Assembly: GCF_001613425.1 (NCBI RefSeq)
Contig: NZ_BDCI01000003.1
Span: 1 to 64,000, forward strand
Length of the DNA stretch: 64,000 bases
DNA from: Nocardia vulneris
GTDB lineage: Bacteria; Actinomycetota; Actinomycetes; Mycobacteriales; Mycobacteriaceae
Direction: 5' to 3'
Shown here: positions 8,728-17,703 of the stretch, piece after piece
Layout: each line of letters starts with the position of its first letter
How positions within the stretch are numbered: position 1 is the first letter of the stretch
Position numbers and translations under genes: made by a program
The notes under the pieces: model-generated
Database searches by the model: none
What the model was told of the DNA's origin: nothing
The model's input: the letters and a program-made list of their open reading frames with translations, nothing else

Positions 8728-9572
8728 GCACCGACCATCCCCGCACCGGCACCGCCCCTTCGATTCGAGGCCGCATCATGACCCGCAATACCGCGTCCGC
8801 GACGCGACGGACTCCCACCCTCCGCCCCTATCTCGCGACGATCACCCGCATCCTGCGCCAGCTACGCAACGACCATCGCACCGTGGCCATGATCGTGGTG
8901 GTGCCCGCATTGCTGATGACGCTGCTCTACTTCATCTACAAAGACACCCCGCCCAGCCCGTTCAACCCGGTGTCGCTGTTCGATCGGGTCGGCATCAGCA
9001 TGCTCGGCATCCTGCCGTTCATCGTGATGTTCCTGATCACGGCCATCGCCATGCAGCGCGAACGCACCTCGGGCACGTTGGAGCGGCTGCTCACCACGCC
9101 GCTGGCCAAGCTCGACCTGCTCGGCGGCTACGGCACCGCGTTCTCGTTGGCCGCGGCGGCCCAGGCCGGGGTGGCCTGCCTGGTGTCGTTCGGGCTGCTC
9201 GGGCTCGACTCCGCGGGCAACCCCGGCTGGGTGGTGCTGATCGCGGTGGTCGACGCCGTGTGCGGTGTCGCGCTCGGCCTGCTGGCAAGTGCGTTCGCGC
9301 GCACCGAATTTCAAGCGGTGCAGTTCATGCCGGTGGTAGTCGCGCCGCAGATCTTCCTGTGCGGCTTGCTCGTTCCGCGCGGGGAGCTGCCCGGCTGGCT
9401 GGAGGCGATCAGTAACGTATTGCCGATGAGCTATGCGGTCGATGCGCTGCAAGAGGTTTCGACACATCCGAACGCGACCGGCACGATGTGGCGTGATCTC
9501 GCGGTGGTCGCCGGGTTCTCGGTGGTCGCGTTGTGCCTCGGCGCCGCGACACTTCGGCGGCGCACTCAGTGA
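8724..9572 (+). CDS. ABC-2 type permease of the exporter
   Basis: This 282-residue integral membrane subunit has six predicted helices: about 55-75, 100-122, 140-165, 170-195, 205-225 and 255-275. It carries the ABC-2 features MQRERTSGTLERLLTTPL, in the coupling region, and FLCGLLVPRGELPGWLEAISNVLPMSYAVDAL near the end. The ATG at 8724 overlaps the ATPase stop by four bases; a second ATG at 8778 would trim 18 residues. The stop codon overlaps the GTG of the TetR gene, so all three genes are translationally coupled. Confidence 0.92.
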   Translation: MSTDHPRTGTAPSIRGRIMTRNTASATRRTPTLRPYLATITRILRQLRNDHRTVAMIVVVPALLMTLLYFIYKDTPPSPFNPVSLFDRVGISMLGILPFIVMFLITAIAMQRERTSGTLERLLTTPLAKLDLLGGYGTAFSLAAAAQAGVACLVSFGLLGLDSAGNPGWVVLIAVVDAVCGVALGLLASAFARTEFQAVQFMPVVVAPQIFLCGLLVPRGELPGWLEAISNVLPMSYAVDALQEVSTHPNATGTMWRDLAVVAGFSVVALCLGAATLRRRTQ

Positions 9573-10189
9573 GCGGTTCCAGAGGTCGCCCCGCGCGCTC
9601 CGGACGCCGGCCAGGACAGTCCGGTGCGCGCGAGGCGATCCTGGACGCGGCCCGCGCCCGGTTCGCGGAGGCGGGTTTCGACAAGACCTCGATCCGTGCC
9701 GTCGCGTCCGACGCGGGCGTCGATCCGGCATTGGTGCACCACTACTTCGGCACCAAACAGGAACTGTTCGGCGCCGTCGTGCAACTGCCGGTGAATCCCG
9801 AACACACATTGACCGCCGTCGACGCGGCCCCGATCGATCGACTCGGCGAAACCATCCTGCGCGCGGTGCTCGCCGTCTGGGATTCACCGGCCGGCGCCGG
9901 TGTCGTCGCGATGGTGCGCAGCATCATCGCGGGCGGCGACACCTCGCTGGCCCGTTCCTTCATCCTCGAGGTCGTCCTGGAACGGGTCCGCCTGCGCATC
10001 GCCACGCCGGACGACGACGGACGCCTACGAGTCGCACTGGTAGGTTCCCAAATGATCGGCCTCCTGATGGCCCGCAAGATAGTCGGCATCGAACCCATGG
10101 CCTCCGCCCCCGCCGAAGACCTGATCACCGCCATCGCCCCCACCCTCCAGCGCTACCTGACCGGCGAAGTAACTACACCGTCCACGTGA
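9569..10189 (+). CDS. TetR-family repressor of the exporter operon
   Basis: This is a 206-residue DNA-binding repressor. The N-terminal helix-turn-helix reads AREAILDAARARFAEAGFDKTSIRAVASDAGVDPALVHHYFGTKQELF in this order, a textbook TetR N-domain. The C-terminal all-helical ligand domain is of the TetR_C type. I chose GTG 9569, which overlaps the permease stop as GTGA; an ATG 12 codons upstream would lie inside the permease gene. It probably represses its own operon through the palindrome at 7951-7986. Confidence 0.9.
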   Translation: MSGSRGRPARSGRRPGQSGAREAILDAARARFAEAGFDKTSIRAVASDAGVDPALVHHYFGTKQELFGAVVQLPVNPEHTLTAVDAAPIDRLGETILRAVLAVWDSPAGAGVVAMVRSIIAGGDTSLARSFILEVVLERVRLRIATPDDDGRLRVALVGSQMIGLLMARKIVGIEPMASAPAEDLITAIAPTLQRYLTGEVTTPST

Positions 10190-10295
10190 ACCCCGGCTGG
10201 CCGTAACCGAACACGTCCGGTGTCAGAGTTCTGGACGAAGCCGCTCGAAACACCTTCGAGCGCTGCTCGATACCGCGGGCCTCGACGAATCGACC

Positions 10296-10778
10296 CTAAC
10301 GCTCGACTTCCAGTGTTGGTGCCAGCCAGCGTCGCAGACTATCGATCAAGTCTTCATGGCTGCCCGCACCCGATCCGGTTACCAGCTCTCGACCCGCCTC
10401 GATCGACGCCCGCCGCCACCGATACGCGGCCTGCAAATGCTCTGTACATATCGTCGTTGCTTCCGCTGGAAAGACAAGCGACGCTTCAAGGTTGCGCTCG
10501 AATGCGGTCGCCCACAGCTCTTCCCGAGAATCATCGATCGCTCGCGCTTCCTCTGGCGTCGCACCCTCGCGGACGGCCATCCGGGTCGAGTCGATGGCTC
10601 GATTGAGCGCAACCACGAACGCAGCGAGCCGCTCCCGTCGCGCGGCCCACAGCACGCGACCGAGCTCGGCCTCTTGTCTCCAGCGGTCTTGTCTCGCCGC
10701 CAAGCGCTGACCGAGGAAGACGCCGATCAATGCCGTGGCGGGCGGAACCGTCACAGAGAGAAGTGTCAACAAATTCAT
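10296..10778 (-). CDS. Hypothetical single-pass membrane protein
   Basis: This protein of about 160 residues was not recognised. It has one N-terminal hydrophobic helix (LLTLLSVTVPPATALIGVFLG) followed by a long helical, charged cytoplasmic part rich in Arg, Glu and Ala. This layout is common in small actinobacterial membrane proteins of unknown role. The ATG at 10778 precedes the helix directly; an alternative start at 10817 would add 13 residues. It lies 45 bp downstream of the Mrr-like nuclease gene on the same strand and may be co-transcribed with it. Confidence 0.6.
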   Translation of the reverse strand: MNLLTLLSVTVPPATALIGVFLGQRLAARQDRWRQEAELGRVLWAARRERLAAFVVALNRAIDSTRMAVREGATPEEARAIDDSREELWATAFERNLEASLVFPAEATTICTEHLQAAYRWRRASIEAGRELVTGSGAGSHEDLIDSLRRWLAPTLEVER

Positions 10779-10823
10779 GCTGTGGAACCCCGCTTCTACC
10801 AACACTTCTCGATGCAACGATGA

Positions 10824-11933
10824 CTAGTAACGATTGTGCCCATAAAACTCGAGCGCGCGAACTACTTCATGACGCTTGGCCCGCAGAGGTCCGAGAGGGC
10901 AGATCGCCACCGCGTCGAACGATGGGACGTAGTGCGCTCCTATCCCGGTCTCGCCGGCCGTCGGAAAGTTCTTCGCGTACCGACTCCATGCGACAATCGC
11001 AAGACTGCCGTCCACCCGTGCCACGTCGACGCGATCAATTCGATCCCACGGCATCCACGCGTTGTCCTTCGGGAAGAACGCCTGGATACCCGACGAGCCG
11101 ACTTCCAGCCGGACCGGACGCATGGCGAGACGCCAGAACCCTACGATAAGAACAACTTCGACGACGACAACGCCCGCCCAGACGATTCGCCAGGCGCTGT
11201 GATCGCTGATCACAGCCACCGTCATGACGATCGCAGCGCAAAGCAGCAGCGCGACGCAGCCCCAATACATCCGTTGATGTCCTTCGAACGCAACGTATTG
11301 TCCCGCCGGATTGCCACGCCATGGCTGACGCGGATCCCAGGGCACTCTATGTCCGTCGCCGGACGCACCCAGTCTCGGCTCAGTTGAGAGCTTCCCTTCA
11401 GATTTTGCCCGCACGCCTTCATCAGCACCACTGTGCACGGCGGACATCGGCGTGTAGGGCCGTCCGGCGAATGAGGCTTCGTCTCGTAATTTGGAAAGGA
11501 GCTCCTGTGGACCGATGGCGCCAGAGAGCATCGCTTCGACGTGCTCGCGGTCGAGAAGAATCAACTCCAGTCGATCACCTTGGATAAGATCACCGAGCGC
11601 CTCGTCCGTGTAACCCGCCATCGCGACGAAAACACCATAGGTTCCACTGAGGCGTTGGCGAACTCGCTTCTGTAGCTTCGCGAGTTGTCCGGTATCGGAT
11701 TTTGTCTTCGACCACTTGGCTTCAAGGATGTATCGCGTCTCGCCGATACTGAATACGACATCTATCTCACCGGCGGAACGCTGATTCTCCTTGGCGTTGA
11801 TTCCATATGCGCGTAAAAGAGCAGCCAGCCAACTGTTGAACTGTTGGCCTCTAAGTTGCGGCGTGAGATTGGTGAGATGTCGCATGGCCACGTAGTCCGC
11901 CCGCAGTTTCTCCTGCGTCTCGGCCCGCAACAT
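10824..11933 (-). CDS. Mrr-like nuclease domain fused to membrane helices and a PH-like domain
   Basis: This protein has 369 residues. The N-terminal third looks like an Mrr-type restriction endonuclease domain: QLRGQQFNSWLAALLRAYGI, then the D-ExK pattern GEIDVVF ... YILEAKW, then GVFVAMAGYTDEAL. The middle (about 220-275) contains two hydrophobic helices, and the C-terminal part (about 275-360) resembles a PH-like domain of the DUF3093 or PH_9 kind. The catalytic D, E and K all appear present. The domain order suggests a nuclease domain tethered at the membrane, possibly for defence against modified or foreign DNA. That role is inference. No recognisable Shine-Dalgarno precedes the start. 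Confidence 0.75.
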   Translation of the reverse strand: MLRAETQEKLRADYVAMRHLTNLTPQLRGQQFNSWLAALLRAYGINAKENQRSAGEIDVVFSIGETRYILEAKWSKTKSDTGQLAKLQKRVRQRLSGTYGVFVAMAGYTDEALGDLIQGDRLELILLDREHVEAMLSGAIGPQELLSKLRDEASFAGRPYTPMSAVHSGADEGVRAKSEGKLSTEPRLGASGDGHRVPWDPRQPWRGNPAGQYVAFEGHQRMYWGCVALLLCAAIVMTVAVISDHSAWRIVWAGVVVVEVVLIVGFWRLAMRPVRLEVGSSGIQAFFPKDNAWMPWDRIDRVDVARVDGSLAIVAWSRYAKNFPTAGETGIGAHYVPSFDAVAICPLGPLRAKRHEVVRALEFYGHNRY

Positions 11934-12036
11934 ACGGGTGATGGTACCGATTGGACGTGGGCATCGTGGGCGACCTAGCCAACACAGAACCGAGTCGAAC
12001 CCTCGGACTCGACCCGGCCTGTGGGTCGGCGAAAGG

Positions 12037-13263
12037 CTACTGAACGCCCTCGGTCCACGTGACCGGGAGTTCGTGGACGCCGTAGATGTTCATGTCGGTG
12101 CGCAGTTTCACGTCGGCGGCGGGGACGGCCAGTTCCAGGGTCGGGAAGCGGCGGAGGAGTCGTTCGAATCCGGCGCGCATCTCGATGCGGGCCAGCTGCT
12201 GGCCGAGGCACTGGTGGACGCCGTGGCCGAAGGACAGGTGGCCGCGGGCGGTGCGGTGCAGGTCGAGTTCGTCGGGGCGCTCGAAGCGCAGCGGGTCGCG
12301 GTTGGCGGCCAGCAGCGAGACGACCACCGTCGATCCCGCGCGGATGGTTTCACCGCCGAGTTCGATGTCCTCGGTCGCGTAGCGGTAGAAGATGTCGGCG
12401 ACGGACAGATAGCGCATGAGTTCCTCGACGGCATCGGGCACCAGCTCGAGGTTCGCGCGCAATTCGGCCCATTGCTCGGGGTGTTCCAGGAGCGCGAAAG
12501 TGCCGAGGGCCAGCATGTTCGCGGTGGTCTCGTGCCCCGCGAGCAGCAGCAGGAACGCGATACCGGTCAGCTCCTCGATGGTCAGGTCCTCTTGCCGGGC
12601 CAGGTCGGACAGAATGTCTTCACCAGGTGCGGCCCGCTTCTGCGTGACCAGTCCGGTCAGGTAGCCCAGCATCGCGCCGAACGCGGCCATCTTCTCGTCG
12701 AGCGTCTGGTCCTTGACCAGGAACTTGGCGGAATTGACCTGGAACGTCTCTCGATCCGCGTAGGGCACGCCGAGCAGTTCGCAGATCACCAGCGAAGGCA
12801 CCGGCAGCGCGAACGCCTTGACCAGGTCGACCGGTGGCGTGAGCCGCGCCATCTCGTCCAGCTGCCGCTCGGTGATCTCGATGATGTGTTCCTCGAGCAT
12901 CTTCATCCGCCGGACGGTGAAGGCGCCGATCAGCTTGCGCCGGAACCGAGTGTGCTCCGGCGGGTCCATCGCGATGAACAGACCCGGCATCGGCGGGGAC
13001 GGCTCGGTCGCGGCGGGCATACCGGGGGTCTCGTACGGGACGTGCACGATGCCGATGTCCTGCCGCGAGCTGAACCGGGTGTCTGCCATGAGCTGCCGGA
13101 CGGCGTCATAGCCGGTGACGAGCCAGCCTTCGTGCCCGTCCGGGAAGATCAGGGGGCTGACCGGGCGAGCGGCGCGGAGCTGGGTGATCTCCTTGGGCGG
13201 GTCGAAGGGGCCGGCGTTGCGCTCCATGGGGAGGCCGTGCGGGACTGGAACGGTCGTATTCAT
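12037..13263 (-). CDS. Cytochrome P450, CYP105-like
   Basis: This 408-residue soluble heme monooxygenase has the oxygen-binding I-helix LLAGHETTANML and the heme-cysteine loop FGHGVHQCLGQQLAR. The N-terminal half contains MDPPEHTRFRRKLIGAFT, typical of actinobacterial CYP105-class enzymes that hydroxylate xenobiotics or natural products. The gene lies 22 bp downstream of a ferredoxin gene on the same strand, which would supply electrons. The pair is divergent from a SARP-type regulator. The substrate is unknown; no biosynthetic enzymes flank it. Confidence 0.95.
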   Translation of the reverse strand: MNTTVPVPHGLPMERNAGPFDPPKEITQLRAARPVSPLIFPDGHEGWLVTGYDAVRQLMADTRFSSRQDIGIVHVPYETPGMPAATEPSPPMPGLFIAMDPPEHTRFRRKLIGAFTVRRMKMLEEHIIEITERQLDEMARLTPPVDLVKAFALPVPSLVICELLGVPYADRETFQVNSAKFLVKDQTLDEKMAAFGAMLGYLTGLVTQKRAAPGEDILSDLARQEDLTIEELTGIAFLLLLAGHETTANMLALGTFALLEHPEQWAELRANLELVPDAVEELMRYLSVADIFYRYATEDIELGGETIRAGSTVVVSLLAANRDPLRFERPDELDLHRTARGHLSFGHGVHQCLGQQLARIEMRAGFERLLRRFPTLELAVPAADVKLRTDMNIYGVHELPVTWTEGVQ

Positions 13264-13285
13264 CAGGTTTCCTTTTTCGTTCGGT

Positions 13286-13483
13286 TCAGTCGGCGACGAG
13301 GGCGATCGCGCCGGAGGGGCACATCTCGACCGCCTCGCGGACGGCCTGCTCCTGGTCGGGCGTCGGGGTGCGGCGCAGCGGCAGCACCCGTCCGTCCGCC
13401 TCGGCTTGGTCGAACATTTCCGGAGCGGTCAGCACGCACATGCCCGCGCCGATGCAGCGTTCCCGGTCCACCCTGAGTTCCAT
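13286..13483 (-). CDS. [3Fe-4S]-type ferredoxin, P450 partner
   Basis: This 65-residue electron carrier has the cluster ligands spaced as CIGAGMC near 10-16 and CPSGAI near the end. One expected cysteine of the 4Fe pattern is replaced, which fits the single [3Fe-4S] ferredoxins that serve CYP105 enzymes. The ATG at 13483 was chosen because MELRVDRERC is the standard beginning of the family. It is followed after 22 bp by the P450 gene. The SARP-type repeat array sits about 120 bp upstream. Confidence 0.92.
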   Translation of the reverse strand: MELRVDRERCIGAGMCVLTAPEMFDQAEADGRVLPLRRTPTPDQEQAVREAVEMCPSGAIALVAD

Positions 13484-13601
13484 CAGTGACCCCGCTCGCC
13501 GGTGACCTGCACTGCGGGGAAGATCATGTCCCCGTACGCCTTTCGCGGCCCGGGAACTGCAATCGCTGAACTGTTCACGAGGAGAACTGTGGCCGGGCTC
13601 G

Positions 13602-13638
13602 CTGACACCGGCCTGATACCGGCCTGACACGGTGTCAG
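13602..13638. promoter_or_regulatory. SARP-type direct-repeat operator, site 1
   Basis: Three heptamers, CTGACAC (13602), CTGATAC (13613) and CTGACAC (13624), follow one another at exactly 11-bp steps, with GGC shared in the 4-bp spacers. The last copy continues into GTGTCAG, forming a CTGACACGGTGTCAG palindrome. Heptameric direct repeats at one helical turn are the recognised binding pattern of SARP regulators. The site lies between the SARP gene and the ferredoxin/P450 genes, so it could control both. Confidence 0.8.
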
Positions 13639-13713
13639 CCCGTCACATCCGCCATGGTCAGACGTTCCAAGGCCGACCGGTCGCCCGGGAACCATGCACG
13701 GCAGAATGGTCCG

Positions 13714-16700
13714 GTGCGGATCGGGATGCTTGGACCTTTGGAAATCCGATCAGACGACGGCGGATTGATCGAGGTACCAGGTGCTCGGTTGCGGGCGTTG
13801 CTGGTCGCGCTCGCGCTCGAACCCGGTCGCGTGGTGCCGAAAGCGACCCTGGTCGACTGGATTTGGGGCGAACAACCGCCCGCCGACGCGGCCAACTCGC
13901 TGCAGGCGCTCGTCTCCCGGCTGCGGCGGGTGCTGCCGAACGGATCGCTCGACGGGCAGCCGGGTGGATATCGGCTGACGGTGCAGCCCGACGCCGTCGA
14001 CGCCGTGCGCTTCGAGCAGCTCCTCGATCAGGCGCGAGGCGGGGCCGACGTCGAGCGCGCCGCCCTGCTGCGCGAGGCCCTCGAGCTGTGGCGTGGAGCG
14101 GTGTTCCAGAACGTCGAGATCCAGGACAGCGAAGCCTTCGAGGCGATGATCACCCGGCTCGACGGGCTGCGTCTGGCCGCCATGGAGGACCGCTACGAGA
14201 CAGAGGTCCGGCTCGGCCGGGGCCCAGACCTGGTGGCCGAACTGACCGATGTCGTGGCGCGAAACCCGGTGCGGGAAAGGCTCGTCGGCGCATTGATGCG
14301 GGCGCTGGCGGCCGCGGGGCGCAGCAGCGAGGCGCTGGTCGTTTTCCAGCGGGCCCGCGACGCGCTCGCCGACACCTTGGGTGTGGATCCCGCACCCGAA
14401 CTGTCGGACCTGCACGTCGCACTGCTGCGGGGCGAAGTGGGCGCGCAGCAGGACGACCGGCGCACCAACCTGCGCGCCGAATTGACCGGCTTCGTCGGCA
14501 AATACGCCGATGTCGCCGTCGTGCGTGAACTCATCGCGCAACATCGGCTCACCACGTTGACCGGGCCCGGCGGCTCGGGCAAGACCCGGCTGGCGGTGGA
14601 GACCGCGCGAACATTGCTCGAGGACCTGCCCGACGGCGCCTGGCTGGTGGAGCTGGCGCCCCTCGGCGGGGGCGCCGACGTGGCCCAGTCGGCGCTCGCC
14701 GCACTCGGGCTCCGCGACGCATTGCTCGGCGGGCCGCCGGATGCCGAACCGATGGATCGGCTCATCGCGGCCCTACGCGAGCGCGAAACACTGCTGATCC
14801 TGGACAACTGCGAGCATGTGATCGAGTCCGCGGCGGCGTTCGCGCACCGCGTGCTCGGCGAATGCCGCAAGCTGCGGATCCTCGCGACGAGCCGCGAACC
14901 GCTCGGTATCACGGGCGAAGCGCTGTGGCAGGTGCTGCCACTCGCCCTGCCGGCCGACGACGCCGGGACCGACGACATCGAGGCTTCCCCCGCCGTTCAG
15001 TTGCTGCGGGACCGGGCCGGTGCCGTGCGCAAGGACCTCCCGGACGACGCCGCAGCCTTGGCGACCATGGCCCGCGTCTGCCGCGCGCTCGACGGGATAC
15101 CGCTGGCCATCGAATTGGCCGCGGCCCGGTTGCGCACCATGTCCCTCGATCAGCTGGCCAACCGGCTCGACGATCGGTTCCGGCTGCTGACCGGCGGCAG
15201 CCGGACCGCGCGGCCGCAGCACCGGACCTTGCGATCGGTGGTCGACTGGAGCTGGGAATTGCTCAGCGATGCCGAACGGGTGCTGCTGCGCAGGCTCGCG
15301 GTCTTCGCCGACGGCGCGAGTTTGGCTGCGGCCGAACAGGTTTGCGCCGGCGGGGCGGTCGAGCAGTGGGAGGTGCTCGAACTGCTGACCGCACTGACCG
15401 AGAAGTCGCTGTTGCTCACGGCGAGCGACAGCGAGCCGCGCTACCGCATGCTCGAAACGATCAAGCAATACGCCGAAGATCGTCTCGTCGAAGCGGGAGA
15501 AGCAGATTCGACGCGGCGCGCACATCTCACGTACTTCACCGAACTCGCCGCCACCGCCGAACCCCGCCTGCGCCGCGCCGACCAACTGGAATGGCTCGCA
15601 ACACTCGAGACCGAGCACGACAACATCGCCATCGCGATGCGTGGCGCGCTCGCCGCAGGCGATACGCCCGGCGCAATGCGGCTCGCGGCCGCCGCCGGTT
15701 GGTATTGGTGGCTCGGCGGGCACAAGGCCGAGGGTCTCGACCTGGTGACCGCGGCCGCCGAACTGCCCGGCGACGTGGACGACCCGACCCGGGCGACCGT
15801 ATACGGGCTGGTGGTGCATTTTCTGAGCTCCGGGCGCAATGACGAACGCCAAGTGGCGGAATGGATCCGCAAGTCGTATCAGTTCAGCCGCAACGCCCGA
15901 TCCGACCATCCGACACTGGCGTTCGCCACCGCCCTGGAACGCATCCTGCGCGGACCCGACGAATATTTGCCCGCCTTCGAGGCGTTGCTCACCGACGACG
16001 ACCCGTGGGTGCGCGCCCTGGCCCGGCTGCAACTGGGCAAGATGCGCATCGTGCTCGGCCACGACGGGTCGGACGCACTGCTCGAACAGGCGCTCACCGA
16101 ATTCCGCGCACTCGGCGAGCGCTGGGGAATCTCGTTCGCGCTGACCGAGCTGGCCGGCCGGCTCGCCACGCGCGGCGAATTCGCCGAGGCGTGTGCGCTT
16201 TTCGAGCAGGCGATCGCGGTGATCGTCGAAGTCGGCGCGATCGAAGACGTGGTCCGCATCCGTGCGCGCCAAGCCCAGCTGTACTGGCTGCTCGGCGACT
16301 CGGCGGCGAGTTCGAGGGCCCTTCGCGAAGCCGAGCGGTTCGCCGACCGGGCCGCCTGGCCGAACGCCGTTGCCGAACTGGCCTTGGCGAAAGCGGAACT
16401 GGCTCGCTGGCAAGGCGACGGCGAGCAGGCGTACCGCCAAATCGACATCGCGACAAGCGCATTGGGTAACGATGCGAACCAGTGGCATGTCGGCGCGGTG
16501 ATCCACGACCTGCGCGGCTACCTCGCCGACGATCTCGACACCGCCCGAACCGAGCATGCCGCCGCGTTCCGGGCAGCCGCCGAAGCGGGCTACGCACCGC
16601 TCGTCGCCCAAATGCTGGTCGGGGTCGCGGATCTCGCGCTGCGCCGCGACCACGACGAGCTGGCCGCGCAGCTACTCGCCGCCCGCACCAGCGTGTGCGG

Positions 16701-16845
16701 ACTCGCCGATCGCTCCCTGCCCGACGCGGGGCGAATCGAGGAGACGGTCCGTGCTCGCCTCGGCGAAGCGCGGTTCGCCGAGGCGACAAACGAAGGGACG
16801 CAAGCGAACTATGAGGAACTGGTCGCCGCCGCACTCGCCGGGTGA
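13714..16845 (+). CDS. SARP/AfsR-type regulator with NB-ARC ATPase and TPR domains
   Basis: This large transcriptional activator has about 1043 residues. From the N-terminus it has an OmpR-type winged helix (about 1-90), a bacterial transcriptional activation domain (about 95-240), and an NB-ARC/AAA-like ATPase with Walker A GPGGSGKTRLAVETA near 285. The ATPase also shows LLILDNCEHV and GIPLAIELAAARL; after it comes a long helical TPR-like region to the end. This is the AfsR/Rv-type architecture that couples signal and nucleotide state to DNA binding. I chose GTG 13714 because VRIGMLGPLEIR is the normal start of the fold; an upstream ATG at 13654 would add 20 residues. It probably binds the two triple-repeat sites reported here. 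Confidence 0.9.
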   Translation: MRIGMLGPLEIRSDDGGLIEVPGARLRALLVALALEPGRVVPKATLVDWIWGEQPPADAANSLQALVSRLRRVLPNGSLDGQPGGYRLTVQPDAVDAVRFEQLLDQARGGADVERAALLREALELWRGAVFQNVEIQDSEAFEAMITRLDGLRLAAMEDRYETEVRLGRGPDLVAELTDVVARNPVRERLVGALMRALAAAGRSSEALVVFQRARDALADTLGVDPAPELSDLHVALLRGEVGAQQDDRRTNLRAELTGFVGKYADVAVVRELIAQHRLTTLTGPGGSGKTRLAVETARTLLEDLPDGAWLVELAPLGGGADVAQSALAALGLRDALLGGPPDAEPMDRLIAALRERETLLILDNCEHVIESAAAFAHRVLGECRKLRILATSREPLGITGEALWQVLPLALPADDAGTDDIEASPAVQLLRDRAGAVRKDLPDDAAALATMARVCRALDGIPLAIELAAARLRTMSLDQLANRLDDRFRLLTGGSRTARPQHRTLRSVVDWSWELLSDAERVLLRRLAVFADGASLAAAEQVCAGGAVEQWEVLELLTALTEKSLLLTASDSEPRYRMLETIKQYAEDRLVEAGEADSTRRAHLTYFTELAATAEPRLRRADQLEWLATLETEHDNIAIAMRGALAAGDTPGAMRLAAAAGWYWWLGGHKAEGLDLVTAAAELPGDVDDPTRATVYGLVVHFLSSGRNDERQVAEWIRKSYQFSRNARSDHPTLAFATALERILRGPDEYLPAFEALLTDDDPWVRALARLQLGKMRIVLGHDGSDALLEQALTEFRALGERWGISFALTELAGRLATRGEFAEACALFEQAIAVIVEVGAIEDVVRIRARQAQLYWLLGDSAASSRALREAERFADRAAWPNAVAELALAKAELARWQGDGEQAYRQIDIATSALGNDANQWHVGAVIHDLRGYLADDLDTARTEHAAAFRAAAEAGYAPLVAQMLVGVADLALRRDHDELAAQLLAARTSVCGLADRSLPDAGRIEETVRARLGEARFAEATNEGTQANYEELVAAALAG

Positions 16846-16930
16846 GCGCTGGAGGTTCCGAGACGCGGCGTACCTGCATACCTGCCGGGCAGCGGGCGCA
16901 GGCGCGCGTGCTCACCCGGCCGAATCCTCC

Positions 16931-17009
16931 TGGACGGCTGATCACCAGGTAATGGTGGCGGACCCCACTCGGCCGATGCCGCCACCATTACCTGGTGATC
17001 ACTCGTCCA
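16931..17009. repeat. Palindromic hairpin repeat, copy 2
   Basis: Two 31-nt arms (16931-16961 and 16979-17009) form a near-perfect inverted repeat around a 17-nt loop. Arms and core match copy 1 at 7815-7893 at almost every position, including GATCACCAGGTAA. It lies between the stop of the SARP gene and the convergent DUF4097 gene, where a bidirectional terminator would be useful. Confidence 0.85.
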
Positions 17010-17058
17010 ACTGTGGGCACAGGCGCACTTCCGGCGGCGAAGGAGAACTCCGCGCACA

Positions 17059-17703
17059 CTAGGCGGCGACGGCGTGCCGAATGATCACGTTGCCGAAGGT
17101 ATTCCGCGCATACACCTGCACGGTGTCCTCGTCCGCCGCCGGCCGATGCACCGCCCCCAGGTGGTTCTGCACAGTGCCCGACTTGGCGTCCACTTCCAGC
17201 CGCGCCGCACTACCCGGCCGGATACCGACCTCCAACTCCCCCATCGACGTCTCCAACCGCAGCACACCCCGCGCCGCATCACCAACGCGAACATCGCCTT
17301 TGGCGACCTTCGCCGTCACCGCACCTCCCGGCCGCTCGACGGTGATATCGCCCGCCGAAATCTCCAGATCGGACTGCCGCAGTTCCCCCACCACCAGCAA
17401 CCGCCCTACTGCCGCACTGGCTTTCAGCAGCGAGCCAGTGGGCACCTCGACACGCACCACGATCGACGGATTCCCGCCGAACGGCGTATACGTCCGCCAC
17501 TGCTTCGGCGTCCGCACCGTCAAAACCCCTTCGGCGAAAGCAACTTTGGTCTGCTCGGCAGCCAGCACATCCCCCTTCTTCGTCGCATCCGCAGGCCGAA
17601 CCTCGACCACCGAATCCACCCGATCCGAGGCGATCACCGTCACATCTCCACTGAGCACCTCAACAGTGAGCGCAACCGGCTTCGGCGTAGTGAAAGTAGG
17701 CAT
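17059..17703 (-). CDS. DUF4097 beta-helical family protein
   Basis: This 214-residue protein has no signal peptide and no membrane helix. The repeating pattern of short beta strands (ISAGDITVERPGGAVTAKVAKGDVRVGDAARGVLRLETSMGELEVGI, read in order) is typical of the DUF4097 putative adhesin-like family, which folds as a right-handed beta-helix. The function of the family is unknown; several members lie next to regulators. Here the gene is convergent with the SARP regulator, and its own upstream region carries a SARP-type triple repeat. It is therefore a likely direct target. Confidence 0.82.
   Translation of the reverse strand: MPTFTTPKPVALTVEVLSGDVTVIASDRVDSVVEVRPADATKKGDVLAAEQTKVAFAEGVLTVRTPKQWRTYTPFGGNPSIVVRVEVPTGSLLKASAAVGRLLVVGELRQSDLEISAGDITVERPGGAVTAKVAKGDVRVGDAARGVLRLETSMGELEVGIRPGSAARLEVDAKSGTVQNHLGAVHRPAADEDTVQVYARNTFGNVIIRHAVAA

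Noticed and set aside
13652..16653. A 626-codon antisense frame and other large frames across the SARP gene
   Set aside because: The sense frame has DNA-binding, NB-ARC and TPR regions in order; the antisense frames have no recognised domain.
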